From positions 62,001-126,000 of the forward strand of contig CAWJKP010000006.1 in NCBI GenBank assembly GCA_963843465.1: DNA of 64,000 bases, written 5' to 3'. The position numbers were made by a program, and so were the translations under genes. This DNA is from CAWJKP01 sp963843465. GTDB taxonomy: Bacteria > Planctomycetota > Planctomycetia > Pirellulales > Thermoguttaceae. Position 1 is the stretch's first letter, and every line of letters starts with the position of its first letter. The notes beneath the pieces were generated by a model that searched no databases, was not told where the DNA came from, and saw only the letters and a list, made by a program, of their open reading frames with translations. Shown one piece after another: positions 1 to 8,018 of this stretch.

Positions 1-77
1 TACAAAGAGCATCGTTGTCGGCGGCCCGGAACACCGTCGGCCAAACGTCGCAAGTCCTATTCTGGAAGGAGAGGCCC

Positions 78-833
78 ATGTCTCGTCTCATTTCGCTGGC
101 TCTGTTGGGCACGTCCGCGTGGCTTCTGGCCTCGCCGGCTGTCCTCGCGCAGAGAGTACCTCCCGACAAGAAACCGCGGCCGCCTGCCATCGATGCACGC
201 CGACCAGGGAACGTGGCGAAGATCAAACAGGCCCTCGACTCGGCGACGCAGGTTGAGTTCGTCGAGACACCGTTGCAGGACGTGATCGACTACCTCAAGG
301 ATTGCTACCACATCGAGATCCAGCTCGACGCCAAGGCGCTCAAGGACGTGGGCGTCGACCCGACCACGCCGATCACCAAGAACCTCAAGGGGATTTCCTT
401 GTGGTCCGCCTTGGAACTCATGCTTCGTGAGCTCAAGTTGACCTACGTGATCCAGGACGAGGTGCTGTTGATCACCACGCCCAAGGAAGCCGCGTCGCAT
501 TTGACTACGAAGGTCTACCCGGTCGCCGACCTGGTTGTTTGCCGGAACAGCAAGGGCGAATCCTGGGACGATTATGATACGCTGAGCGACGCGATCACGG
601 CGACTATCCAGCCGGCTACGTGGGATCAAAACGGCGGCTCGGGATCGATCGCGGGCGCCAGTCTTGGCAAGGCGAAGATCCTGATTGTAAGCCAGTCGCA
701 GGATGTCCACCAGCAGATTACCGATTTGCTGGAGCAAATCCGCGCCGTCGCCGCAGAAACCCCGGACGCGGGGCCGCCGCGGCGTGACAAGAAAGAGCCC
801 GACTGCAGAGGCTGCTGCTTGCCCGCTGACTGA
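78..833 (+). CDS. Secreted protein with secretin/STN-like N-domain
   Basis: A 251-residue protein starting at the ATG at 78, behind a GGAAGGAGAG ribosome site; an in-frame codon at 15 is less likely because it would bury the signal peptide. Residues 1-24 (MSRLISLALLGTSAWLLAS then AVLAQ) look like a Sec signal peptide. Residues about 55-130 (VEFVETPLQDVIDYLKD, KNLKGISLWSALELML, YVIQDEVLLITT) match the STN/secretin N-domain pattern of GspD- and TonB-type proteins. The rest has a beta pattern like a second N-domain (KILIVSQSQDVHQQITDLL), and the tail is CRGCC. There is no secretin pore domain, so this is a short periplasmic N-domain protein common in planctomycetes. Function is not known. Confidence 0.6.
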   Translation: MSRLISLALLGTSAWLLASPAVLAQRVPPDKKPRPPAIDARRPGNVAKIKQALDSATQVEFVETPLQDVIDYLKDCYHIEIQLDAKALKDVGVDPTTPITKNLKGISLWSALELMLRELKLTYVIQDEVLLITTPKEAASHLTTKVYPVADLVVCRNSKGESWDDYDTLSDAITATIQPATWDQNGGSGSIAGASLGKAKILIVSQSQDVHQQITDLLEQIRAVAAETPDAGPPRRDKKEPDCRGCCLPAD

Positions 834-857
834 ACGGCTTACGAGGTGGAGGATTAG

Positions 858-1181
858 GTGGACCAACACGACGACAAAGAGCGAGATATGGAGCACGAAG
901 TTCACCAACGCATTGTGCGGCCGGCGACGCCGGAAGAGAAGGAGCGCCACCGGCAAGTTCGAGAGAATATCGAAGAAGAGCTGCCGGAATTGAAGCAATG
1001 GGCACGTGAGGCGGCGGTGCGCCACGTCGGTCAGACACCCGTCGGTACGGTGTTCGGTGAGGAAGAGACGCACGTCGTCCAGGCCATCGATCATTACGTG
1101 GCGAGCCACGCTTTGGCCAACCGCAGTGCCGTGGTCCGAGAGGCGCTCGCGCAACTGCTGCGCATCGATATCGAGCGCTAA
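858..1181 (+). CDS. Small protein with ribbon-helix-helix-like C-terminus
   Basis: A 107-residue protein starting at GTG 858, behind GAGGTGGAGG; the in-frame ATG at 888 is an alternative start. The N-terminal two thirds are charged and helical (EEKERHRQVRENIEEELPE). Residues about 70-105 (VVQAIDHYVASHALANRSAV followed by VREALAQLL) resemble the strand-helix-helix order of CopG/Arc-type RHH DNA-binding domains. It starts 24 bp after the STN-like gene and may be co-transcribed with it. No toxin partner lies next to it, so a regulatory role is only inferred. Confidence 0.45.
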   Translation: MDQHDDKERDMEHEVHQRIVRPATPEEKERHRQVRENIEEELPELKQWAREAAVRHVGQTPVGTVFGEEETHVVQAIDHYVASHALANRSAVVREALAQLLRIDIER

Positions 1182-1217
1182 CAATCTGGCCAACGCTGAG
1201 CGAAAGCCGATAGTCTA

Positions 1218-2133
1218 TTACTTTGTCCCGGGGGGAGAGACGGCACCGTCGCGGCTGGGATGGTAGTGGACGGAGACGTGGCGGAGGAAATCCAGATTGC
1301 GCCGCAGCCGCTCTTCCGCCCGGGTGGCGATCTCGTTGCCGGCCGCGACCGTGAGCGAGCTCTCCACGCCGATCGCCACGTCGACCATCAGGTAGTGGCC
1401 GATCTGGTGGACGCGGATCTCCTCGACCTCGTCGATCCCGGGAACTTCCTCCAACAGCGCGGATCCGCTGGGCCACCGGCTGGCTGGGAAAAAGATCCAT
1501 CAGCGAGGCCGAGGAATCGCGGAGAATCGTGATCCCCGTGGCGAGGATCACCAGGGCCACCACCGCCGCGGCCAGCGGGTCGAACCAGACGTAGTCGGCC
1601 CGGGCCAGCACGATGCCCAAGGTCGCCGTGCCCACGGAAAAGACGTCGTTGCGATGGTCGCGGGCCAAGGCCAGCACGGCCAGGCTGCCCGTCTGCCGGC
1701 TGATGCTGCGGGTGAAGAGGTACATCCCGATCTTCACCAGCCCGCTGAATACGGCCACCCACAAGGCTATCGCCGCGGCGACGTGGAGCTCGCTTCGGCC
1801 GGCAAGACGCAGGTAGACCTGGTTGATCGCGTTCCAGAAGATGGCCACCGCCGTGGCCATCACGAAGGAGCCGGTCACCAGGGCCGCGATGCTCTCCAGT
1901 TGCCGGTGGCCGAAGGGGTGCTCCCGGTCCGGCGGCTTGCGGGCCAGGACCATGAAGATCCGCACCACGATCAGGTACGCCACGTCGGACGTGGAGTTGA
2001 TGCCGTCGGCCAGCAGGGCCGGGCTGTGACCGACAATCCCCACGACCGTGCGGCTGACGGCCAAGAGCACGTTGGTCGCCAGGCTCAGGTTGACGGCCAG
2101 CAGGTTCTTGCGGTCTTTGAGTTCGAGGCTCAC
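1218..2133 (-). CDS. Cation diffusion facilitator (CDF) transporter, frameshifted
   Basis: CDF family inner-membrane exporter of divalent metals by proton antiport. The first 225 codons carry the family's hydrophobic segments, with ALLADGINSTSDV (metal-site Asp) in TM2 and LARDHRNDVFSVG in TM5. Near 1457 the frame changes: the cytoplasmic C-terminal domain (VPGIDEVEEIRVHQIGHYLM, then VDVAIGV, ending HYHPSRDGAVSPPGTK) continues in another frame to the stop at 1218. Together the two parts give a normal length of about 304 residues. One missing base in the GCGCTG stretch explains the break. The GTG start directly follows the TAA of the PQQ gene (TAAGTG), so translation is probably coupled. A sequencing error or recent decay are both possible. 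Confidence 0.8.
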
Positions 2134-3453
2134 TTACTCCTCGATGCGGTAGAGGTGGGTCTTCGTGCGGACCAGCAGCGACTTGCCCGCGACCGCCGGC
2201 GAGGCCATGCAGCCGGCGTCGAGGTGGTTGGTGGCCAGGAGCTTGAACTGCCGGCCGTCGGCCAGGACGGTGGACTTGCCGTTCTCGTCGAATACGTAGA
2301 TCCGGCCGTCGCTCCAGACGGGCGAGGAGGAATATTCGCCGCCGATCCGCTCGTGCCAGAGAACCTCGCCGGTGCGGGCGTCGATGCAGGAGGCGATGCC
2401 CCGGTCATCGACCATGTAGATCTGCTGGCCGGCCAAGAGGGCGGAGGGTTTGGCCGGCACGCTCTTGTTGAGCTTCCAGACCACGTGGGTCGCGGTAACG
2501 TCGCCACGGCCCTCCGGCCGCACGGCCCAGAGCTCGGGCTTGCCGAAGCCCGTGTTGATGAAGGCCAGTCCCTGTCCGAAAAGCGGCCGGGAGGTGTTGG
2601 AGAAGCCGTCGTAGCGGATCTTCCAGACCTCCTCGCCCGAAGCGGGCAGGTAGGCCATGGCCGCCTTGGCCCCCGCACTGAGCAGCAACATGCGGCCGTC
2701 GACCTCGGCCAAAAGCGGCGTGCTGTAGGCCTTCCGCAGATCGCCCTCGGCCCCGGCGAAGTCGGTCGAGCGCGCGGTCTTCCAGACCGTCTTGCCGGTG
2801 TTCTTGTCCAGGGCCGTGAGGTATTGCACGTCGATGCCGTCGAAGTGCAGGATCAGCAGGTTGCGGTAGATGATCGGCGAGGAACCGGGGCCGCGGAAAT
2901 GATCGCAGTGCAGGTCGTCGCGGGACCAGAGGACTTTGCCTGACGCCGTGTCGAGGCAGGCGGTGCCGTAGGTGCCGAAGTGGACCCAAACCCGGCCCGC
3001 CTCGATCACGGGCGTGGGCGAGGCATAAGAATTGAGCGGGGCGATCGGCTGGGGATGCTCGACGGCGAAGACGAGCACGTCGTGGAGGATCCGGCCCGAC
3101 GCCCGATCGACGCCCACGGCGAACAGCCGATGGCCGTCTTCGGTGGCGGTGGTCATCCAAACCTGGCCGTCCCAGACGACGGGCGAGGAATGGCCGCGGC
3201 CGTGGATCGCGGTCTTCCAGCGGACGTGCTCGGTCTCGCTCCAGGTGAGCGGCAGTCCGGCCGCCTGCGACGAGCCGTCGCCGCGGGGCCCGCGGAACTG
3301 CGGCCAGTTGTCTTCCGCTGAAGCGGCCGCGGCCCCCAACCAACACGCCAGGATCGCGGAGGCAAGACCGGTTAGAAAAGTCCCCCTCTCCCTCCGGGAG
3401 AGGGTCGGGGTGAGGGGACGCTGCGTTGGACGCTGAATGGTGGAGGGTGGCAT
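2134..3453 (-). CDS. Secreted PQQ-type beta-propeller protein (BamB-like)
   Basis: A 439-residue protein with a signal segment (LASAILACWLGAAAASA) followed by EDNWPQFRGPRGDG, the usual opening of planctomycete PQQ-like (quinoprotein/BamB-type) propellers. Propeller blades recur as GxVLW/GxxVW motifs: TASGKVLWSRDD, KNTGKTVWKTARS, PASGEEVWKIRYD, ARTGEVLWHERIG. It is likely a periplasmic protein; no enzyme activity can be assigned. The first 24 codons (RPLTPTLSRRERG) are translated from a dispersed repeat at 3380-3419, and no other start codon lies before the signal segment, so either the repeat encodes the N-terminus or the true start is lost. It is followed without a gap by the CDF transporter. 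Confidence 0.75.
   Translation of the reverse strand: MPPSTIQRPTQRPLTPTLSRRERGTFLTGLASAILACWLGAAAASAEDNWPQFRGPRGDGSSQAAGLPLTWSETEHVRWKTAIHGRGHSSPVVWDGQVWMTTATEDGHRLFAVGVDRASGRILHDVLVFAVEHPQPIAPLNSYASPTPVIEAGRVWVHFGTYGTACLDTASGKVLWSRDDLHCDHFRGPGSSPIIYRNLLILHFDGIDVQYLTALDKNTGKTVWKTARSTDFAGAEGDLRKAYSTPLLAEVDGRMLLLSAGAKAAMAYLPASGEEVWKIRYDGFSNTSRPLFGQGLAFINTGFGKPELWAVRPEGRGDVTATHVVWKLNKSVPAKPSALLAGQQIYMVDDRGIASCIDARTGEVLWHERIGGEYSSSPVWSDGRIYVFDENGKSTVLADGRQFKLLATNHLDAGCMASPAVAGKSLLVRTKTHLYRIEE
3380..3419. repeat. Dispersed repeat, family A
   Basis: A 40-bp C/G-rich element of the kind often mistranslated as LTPTLSRRERG. It is oriented opposite to the copy at 3535-3571, so the two form an inverted pair. 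A third copy is at 18977-19014. This copy lies inside the first codons of the PQQ gene. Confidence 0.75.
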
Positions 3454-3534
3454 CGATCAGGACTTTGCGAATCTCTTTTGGTTATGCGTTGGAATAATAT
3501 TCCTCATGGAGCGATCCCCACAGGTTTGTCTGGC

Positions 3535-3571
3535 GTCCCCTCACCCCTACCACCTCCCGGAGGGAGAGGGA
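3535..3571. repeat. Dispersed repeat, family A (inverted partner)
   Basis: Copy of the family A element in the orientation CCCCTCACCCC...GGAGGGAGAGG, inverted relative to 3380-3419. It lies between the PQQ gene start and the end of the next gene. The 115 bp between the two copies contain no gene I can support. Confidence 0.7.
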
Positions 3572-3588
3572 GACTGCCACACGCTTTT

Positions 3589-4758
3589 TCAATTCTCCTT
3601 CACCAACTGGCGGATCTGCTCGACCTGCGATTGACGGGTCTTCTCGCCGGCCGCCGGATCGAAGACCAGCGGCTTGTCCGAAAGGGAGGTAAGCTGTTGA
3701 AAGGCCAGCCGCCGGGTCGACTCGCTGTCGCGGGAGAGCAAGCCCAGCCAGATCGACGGATCGCCTGCCAGCCAACTGGTGACGCGGTCGGGCGTGTCGA
3801 TGCCCTCGCTGAGGTCCAAGGCCGCGATGATCCGCCGCACGCGGAACTTCTGCTCCGCGTCGAGGCGGGCCGGATCGAGCTCGCGCAGGTAGTGGATCAC
3901 GATCGGGCCGGAGGCCCGCAACTGGCGGTCTGCCGCCTCGCGGCGGGTGTAACGCTCGTCGCGGAGCTGGGCTACCAAGGCGTCCCAATGACGCCGGTCC
4001 GTCTCCTGCGAGTGGGCAAGCTGGATCAGGTCCTCTTCCACGTCCGCGGCCAGCTTGCCCGGGTCCCAGCCGGAGTCGATCAGTTGCAACAGCGGCAGCA
4101 GGTGCTGCCGGCAGACTTCGGGGTAGCCGATCATCAAGTGCCAGAAGCTGGCCGCGTGGATCACCTGCTGCGATGGCCCGGCCCCAAGGGTCAGGCTCAA
4201 GGGACCGCGGGGCGGCTGGATGAACTCCAGCGGCAGAACGTCCGCGCCGGCCTCGGGTTCCTGGACGATGTGGACTCGCCTGGAGCTGACGCCGAGCTCG
4301 ATGCTCACCCGCCGCTCCGGGCCCGGCTTGACGTACTCGATCAAGAAGCCGCTGCCCGAGTTGCGGAACGTAAGCTGCTCGTGTTGCGGCTTGCTGTTTT
4401 GCCTGGACAGGGTGGGCGGCAAGCGGACGAGCTCGACTTTCACCCGGCCCGACTCCAAGCCCACGTGCAGCAGGCCCATGCGACTGGCGTCGTCCAGATT
4501 CTTCACGTGGAGCGGGCTTGTGGTTCCTCTACCGTAGGTCCTGCCGAGGGCGGGGCCCGGCTGCGCGGCGGCGAGGGTGGGCAGCATAGCACATCCTAGA
4601 AGGCCTAGCGACATGATCCCCAGCAGACGTAGGGTGGGCTTTAGCCCGCCTTTTCGACGCGGCGTCAAGAGCGCAAGCGTGCGGGGGAGAACGGGAAGGT
4701 CGTGCTGCGGCGGGCTAAAGCCCACCCTACGTTCCACCGGTAGCCTTATCCGTCGCAT
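3589..4758 (-). CDS. Hypothetical secreted protein, signal peptide split by a repeat
   Basis: No recognised domain. The C-terminal half is charged and helical (RQHLLPLLQLIDSGWDPGKL, YTRREAADRQLRASGP, FRVRRIIAALDLSEG); the N-terminal half looks like a beta domain. The ATG at 4758 has a good GGGAGA ribosome site overlapping the end of apbE (stop 4761). Reading MRRIRLP and then, after a 102-bp insert, LLGIMSLGLLGCAMLPTLAA gives a normal signal peptide: basic n-region, hydrophobic core, AAA-Q cleavage. The insert (4629-4730) is a dispersed palindrome of exactly 34 codons, so the frame is kept. An alternative start is the ATG at 4614 after the insert. The gene probably forms an operon with apbE. 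Confidence 0.55.
   Translation of the reverse strand: MRRIRLPVERRVGFSPPQHDLPVLPRTLALLTPRRKGGLKPTLRLLGIMSLGLLGCAMLPTLAAAQPGPALGRTYGRGTTSPLHVKNLDDASRMGLLHVGLESGRVKVELVRLPPTLSRQNSKPQHEQLTFRNSGSGFLIEYVKPGPERRVSIELGVSSRRVHIVQEPEAGADVLPLEFIQPPRGPLSLTLGAGPSQQVIHAASFWHLMIGYPEVCRQHLLPLLQLIDSGWDPGKLAADVEEDLIQLAHSQETDRRHWDALVAQLRDERYTRREAADRQLRASGPIVIHYLRELDPARLDAEQKFRVRRIIAALDLSEGIDTPDRVTSWLAGDPSIWLGLLSRDSESTRRLAFQQLTSLSDKPLVFDPAAGEKTRQSQVEQIRQLVKEN
4629..4730. repeat. Palindromic repeat, family B (GTAGGGTGGGCTTTAGCCCG)
   Basis: 102 bp with inverted ends GTAGGGTGGGCTTTAGCCCG and CGGGCTAAAGCCCACCCTAC. It lies in frame inside the signal-peptide region of the gene at 3589-4758. A second copy is at 27656-27756. 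Confidence 0.9.
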
Positions 4759-4760
4759 GG

Positions 4761-5903
4761 TCAGTCTCCCGGTTCTGCGGGGGAATCATCGTTTGCGGTA
4801 AACTCGCCCTCTTGGAGCCCGGCCGTGAGGATTGCCGGCGGCTGGCCCTCGGGCGAGGATTTGGCCGGCGTGGCCGCCGGGGCTAACGGCCAGCAGACCA
4901 GCACGGCCGCCAGATCCGGCCGGGCGCGGCAGTAGCGGAAGGCCGCGTCCGCTCCCATCACGTAAAAGGCCGTGGACAACGCGTCGGCCTCCGCCGCCGT
5001 GGGGGCCAGGACCGTCGCGGACCAGACGCCTTCGGCCGGCCATCCAGTCCGTGGATCGAGGATGTGGGCGTAGCGGCGGCCGTGGTGACGGAACGCCTGG
5101 TTGGCCGACCCCGACGTTCCCAGGGCCCGGTCTCGCAGGCGAAGCTGGCCGATCCGCCGCCCGCGTCGCAACGGGTCGTGGATACCGACCGTCCAGCCGT
5201 CGCGGGCCGTGCCCAATTGCCGCGAGCCTCGAGCCAGAACACTGCTCTGGCCGCCGTGCAGGAGGAAGTCGCCGACGCCCGCCGCCAGCAGCCGTTCGGC
5301 TGTCCGGTCCAAGGCATAGCCTTTGCCGATGCTTCCCAGGTTCAATTCCATGCCCGGCTGGAGGAAGCGGACCGTGCGGGCGTGGGGATCGAGCTCGACG
5401 AATTGTCCGCCGACGTAGCGCCGGGCTTCGGCGAGTTGCTCGGGCGTCGGCACGCGGCCCTCGCGGCGGGCGAATCCCCAGGCCCGCCAGAGCGGCGTCG
5501 AGGTGATGTCGTAGGCCCCGGCCGTCTCGGCGTGGATCCGCTGGGCCAACTGGAGGATCGCCAGCAGCCGCGGCTCGACCGGCAGGGGGCCTTCCGCGGC
5601 CCCGCGGTTCAGCCGGCTGAGCTCGCTGGAGGCCCGGAAGACCGACATCTGCTCTTCCAGCGTCTCGACCAGGTCCAGGGCTTCCAGCGCCGCCTCGGTG
5701 GCCTGCGGGTACTGGCCGGCGTTGAAGAGGAACTGGAACTCGCAAGCCATCGCCTGGCGGCTGAGGTGCAGCAGGTACGACTCGACGGGCGCGGGCGGCG
5801 GCGGCTGGGGAAAGTCGGGAAGCGCCTGCTCGATCAGGTCGCCCACGGTGTGCAAGGCCGTCTTGCCCTTGAGAAAGTCCCGCCGTGACGACCTGTGAGC
5901 CAT
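4761..5903 (-). CDS. apbE: FAD:protein FMN transferase (ApbE family)
   Basis: 380 residues. ApbE proteins move FMN from FAD to a Thr/Ser of target proteins such as Na+-pumping NADH:quinone reductase and RnfG-type subunits, on the outer side of the membrane. Visible motifs are AYDITSTPLWRAWGF, ELNLGSIGKGYALDR, DFLLHGGQSSVLA, DGWTVGIHDP, LGTSGSANQAF, YAHILDPRTGWPA and ATVLAPTAAEADALSTAF, the Mg/FAD core of the family. The N-terminus has a Tat-like SSRRDFLKG but no clear hydrophobic core. No Rnf or Nqr genes are in the window, so the acceptor is unknown. The downstream hypothetical gene starts 2 bp past its stop codon. Confidence 0.9.
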   Translation of the reverse strand: MAHRSSRRDFLKGKTALHTVGDLIEQALPDFPQPPPPAPVESYLLHLSRQAMACEFQFLFNAGQYPQATEAALEALDLVETLEEQMSVFRASSELSRLNRGAAEGPLPVEPRLLAILQLAQRIHAETAGAYDITSTPLWRAWGFARREGRVPTPEQLAEARRYVGGQFVELDPHARTVRFLQPGMELNLGSIGKGYALDRTAERLLAAGVGDFLLHGGQSSVLARGSRQLGTARDGWTVGIHDPLRRGRRIGQLRLRDRALGTSGSANQAFRHHGRRYAHILDPRTGWPAEGVWSATVLAPTAAEADALSTAFYVMGADAAFRYCRARPDLAAVLVCWPLAPAATPAKSSPEGQPPAILTAGLQEGEFTANDDSPAEPGD

Positions 5904-5934
5904 GACTAACGTCTCGTTCTTCCGCCGTTCCCTT

Positions 5935-5991
5935 GTAGGTTATGCTTTGGCATAACATCCGCGGATGTCGTTATGCTGAAGCATAACCTAC
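5935..5991. repeat. Palindromic repeat, family J (GTAGGTTATGCTTTGGCATA)
   Basis: A 57-bp inverted repeat with arms GTAGGTTATGCTTTGGCATA and TATGCTGAAGCATAACCTAC. It fills most of the gap between apbE and the ClpP-like gene. Other copies are at 59632-59686 and 63006-63071. Confidence 0.9.
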
Positions 5992-5995
5992 TTGA

Positions 5996-6541
5996 CTACC
6001 GTCTCGTTTTTTGCAGGCCGAGGGCCAGCGGCTTCAAGTCGATCAACTCGGCCAGCCCGGCCTCGGCCAGCTCGCGTCCCAGCACGTAGCGGCCGGGTTG
6101 GTTCCATTTCTGGAGCAACCCGGCCGGGGCCCGAAACAGTTCCTCCAGCAGCCGGTCCATCTCGCTTTCCAGTTGCGCGAAGTGACGGGCCCACTCGGCC
6201 GCCTCGTGCAGCCCCACGTTCTCCTCGCTCTGCCACTTCATGGGATGGAACAAGAGCACGCTATAGGCCGTAACCAGCCGGCGTTGGCAAGCGGCGAAGG
6301 GCCAGAGGGCCGCGGAGGAGCACTCGCCCACCACCACGCCCGTGGCTTTCAGGTCCCGCAGCCGGATCATCGACAACAAGGCGATCGCGCAGTAGGGGCT
6401 GCCGCCCAGGGAGTCGATGTAGAGGATGCACTCCCCGCCGGGCTCTACGTCCAACAGTTGTTGGCAAAGATCGGCCTCGTTATCCGTGAGATCTCCCACC
6501 AGGGCGATTTCCGGCGGCCCCTTTCGGTCGTCACGTGGCAT
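5996..6541 (-). CDS. ClpP-like serine protease homologue, catalytic Asp not seen
   Basis: 181 residues with the ClpP/crotonase fold pattern: EIALVGDLTDNEADLCQQLL, then CILYIDSLGGSPYCAIAL (the ClpP INSPGG strand), then VVGECSSAALWPFAACQRR with the nucleophile-region Ser (75/76), and YSVLLFHPMKW with the catalytic His (99). ClpP has an Asp in a DRD-F-S context before its last helix; here the aligned stretch reads PGRYVLGRELAEAGLAELID, so the Asp appears to be Gly. It may be inactive or use another acid residue. It stands alone between two repeats, without clpX. Assignment to the ClpP superfamily is good; activity is doubtful. Confidence 0.7.
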   Translation of the reverse strand: MPRDDRKGPPEIALVGDLTDNEADLCQQLLDVEPGGECILYIDSLGGSPYCAIALLSMIRLRDLKATGVVVGECSSAALWPFAACQRRLVTAYSVLLFHPMKWQSEENVGLHEAAEWARHFAQLESEMDRLLEELFRAPAGLLQKWNQPGRYVLGRELAEAGLAELIDLKPLALGLQKTRR

Positions 6542-6640
6542 GAATCGCCCTTTCCATGAATGCGGACGTTGCCCACCCTCTTAGCCTATCATACCCGGCG
6601 GTGGCGAAGGTAGGGGGGATTGGTGTACAATGAGGAGGCT

Positions 6641-6690
6641 TTGTGGTGCGGCCGTCCCGCCTGCTGGAGCGGGCGAGCCGGCCGCGCTAG
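6641..6690. repeat. Degenerate family D repeat
   Basis: TTGTGGTGCGGCCGTCCCGC followed by CTGCTGGAGCGGGC resembles the left arm of the family D palindrome seen at 14769-14827 and 63960-64000, but the right arm is not well kept. The rest of the gap 6542-6737 holds nothing else I can name. Confidence 0.45.
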
Positions 6691-6737
6691 GTTGCCTCGG
6701 CCGGTGAGCGGCCCGCCCCCCCCGTGGAGGACCCGTC

Positions 6738-7870
6738 ATGGATCGTCGAAAGTTCCTGCAGCTCGGCGCCGGCGCCGCAATCTGCGGCGGGATCGCGGCC
6801 TTACGGCAAAATTTCGTCGGACGCGCGTCGGACGATTCGCAGACGCCGCCGGCCTTTACCGTGATTCCCGTGGTCGGCGACGGGAAATGGATCTGGACCC
6901 AACCGCCGCAGGGCCAGACCGGCTATCTCGAGCCGCGGCCCTTTCTGCTCAACGTGGGGATCGAGCTGGTGGGGCAGGGCGACGGCGCCCAGATCAGGGC
7001 CACGACCCCCGTGCCCATCGCCTGTCCCGAGCAGAAGATCGACGAGGAGCGGATCGAAACCCACGGTTGCGAGGCCCAGGTCCGCGAGATCGCCCCTGAC
7101 GCGCGGCAATTGTCTCTGTTCGCCCCGGGGATCGCCTCCGGCCAGACGATCGCGGCCGTGGCCCACTATAAGCTCACGATCTCAAAACAATATCAGAACT
7201 ACCAGCGCGATCAGTTTCCGGAACAGCAAAAGATCCCCAACGACGTGCGGCGGATGTACCTGGGCGACAGCCCGGGCATCCAGACCCGTTGCAAGGAAGT
7301 CCGCCAGTTGCTCGGCGAGCTCACCGGCGATAGCAAGCATCCCTGGGACCTCGCGCGGAAGTTTGCCGCCTGGGTCCCGCGGAATATGCGACCGCAGATC
7401 GGCCCCTTCGCCGGCGTCTCGGCGGCGCTGGAGAACCGCCGGGGCGACTGCGCGGAGATGTCGGCCGTGTTCGTGGCCCTCTGCCGCGCCGCCGGCGTCC
7501 CGGCCCGGCTGGTCTGGGTCCCGAATCACAACTGGTCCGAGTTCTACCTGACCGACAAGCAGGGCCAGGGGCATTGGATTCCTGCGCACACGGCCTGTTA
7601 TTTCTGGTTCGGATGGACTGGGGTACACGAGCTGGTGCTGCAAAAAGGCGACCGCCTTCGCCTGCCGGAGCGCAGCGGCAAGCTTTACCGCCTCCAGGAA
7701 GACTGGATGCAATGGATGGGGCGGCGGCCGGCGGTTCGCTACCTGGCCGAGCTCACGCCGCAACCGATGAAGTCGGGCGAGGATCCCGGCCCCGGCGCCG
7801 CAAGAAGGTCGCCGGCGGCGAGTGGAAGCTCAGCGGCACCCATCCGCTGGACCGCTACGCCCGGCGGTAA
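6738..7870 (+). CDS. Transglutaminase-like cysteine peptidase-fold protein, C-terminus frameshifted
   Basis: About 377 residues; start ATG 6738 after GTGGAGG. A Tat-type signal (MDRRKFLQLGAGAAICGGIA) suggests export. A bacterial transglutaminase-like core lies at residues about 205-300: HPWDLARKFAAWVPRNMR, the Cys-containing NRRGDCAEMSAVFVALCRAA, GVPARLVWVPNHNWSEFYL (His) and GHWIPAHTACYFWFG. The frame read through to 7895 ends in an unnatural tail (SPAASGSSAAPIRW). The neighbouring frame gives RRRKKVAGGEWKLSG then THPLDRYARR and stops at 7870, which looks genuine. Adding one C to the CCCC run near 7790 joins the two. Substrate is unknown. Confidence 0.75.
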
Positions 7871-7907
7871 ACCCGCTGCCTGGCGTATAATCTAAATACT
7901 GAAACTG

Positions 7908-7968
7908 CAAACGCCACCACGGGCGTCGCTCCACGGGGATAAACCCCGTGGTGGCGTCTACAGTTTGA
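7908..7968. repeat. Palindromic hairpin repeat
   Basis: A long inverted repeat, AACGCCACCACGGG...CCCCGTGGTGGCGT, flanked by ACTG/CAGT-like ends, in the gap between the transglutaminase and zinc-ribbon/ACP genes. It lacks a T-run, so it is more like the other dispersed palindromes than a terminator. I see no second copy here. Confidence 0.6.
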
Positions 7969-8018
7969 CTATGTACACTCGTAACCGGGCGTAGAGAATC
8001 GCTCGCCGAAGTATTCAG

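Noticed and set aside
57..1193. Long minus-strand open frame opposite the STN-like gene
   Set aside because: Composition and lack of any domain mark it as a shadow; the plus-strand genes have signal peptide and ribosome sites.
1654..2943. 429-codon plus-strand open frame across the CDF and PQQ genes
   Set aside because: It spans two well-supported minus-strand genes and reads as low-complexity GC-rich shadow sequence.
5064..5888. Plus-strand open frame opposite apbE
   Set aside because: ApbE motifs on the minus strand are complete; the opposite frame shows no family.
7886..7891. TATAAT word after the transglutaminase gene as a promoter
   Set aside because: No matching -35 hexamer at 16-18 bp; the region is dominated by a palindrome.
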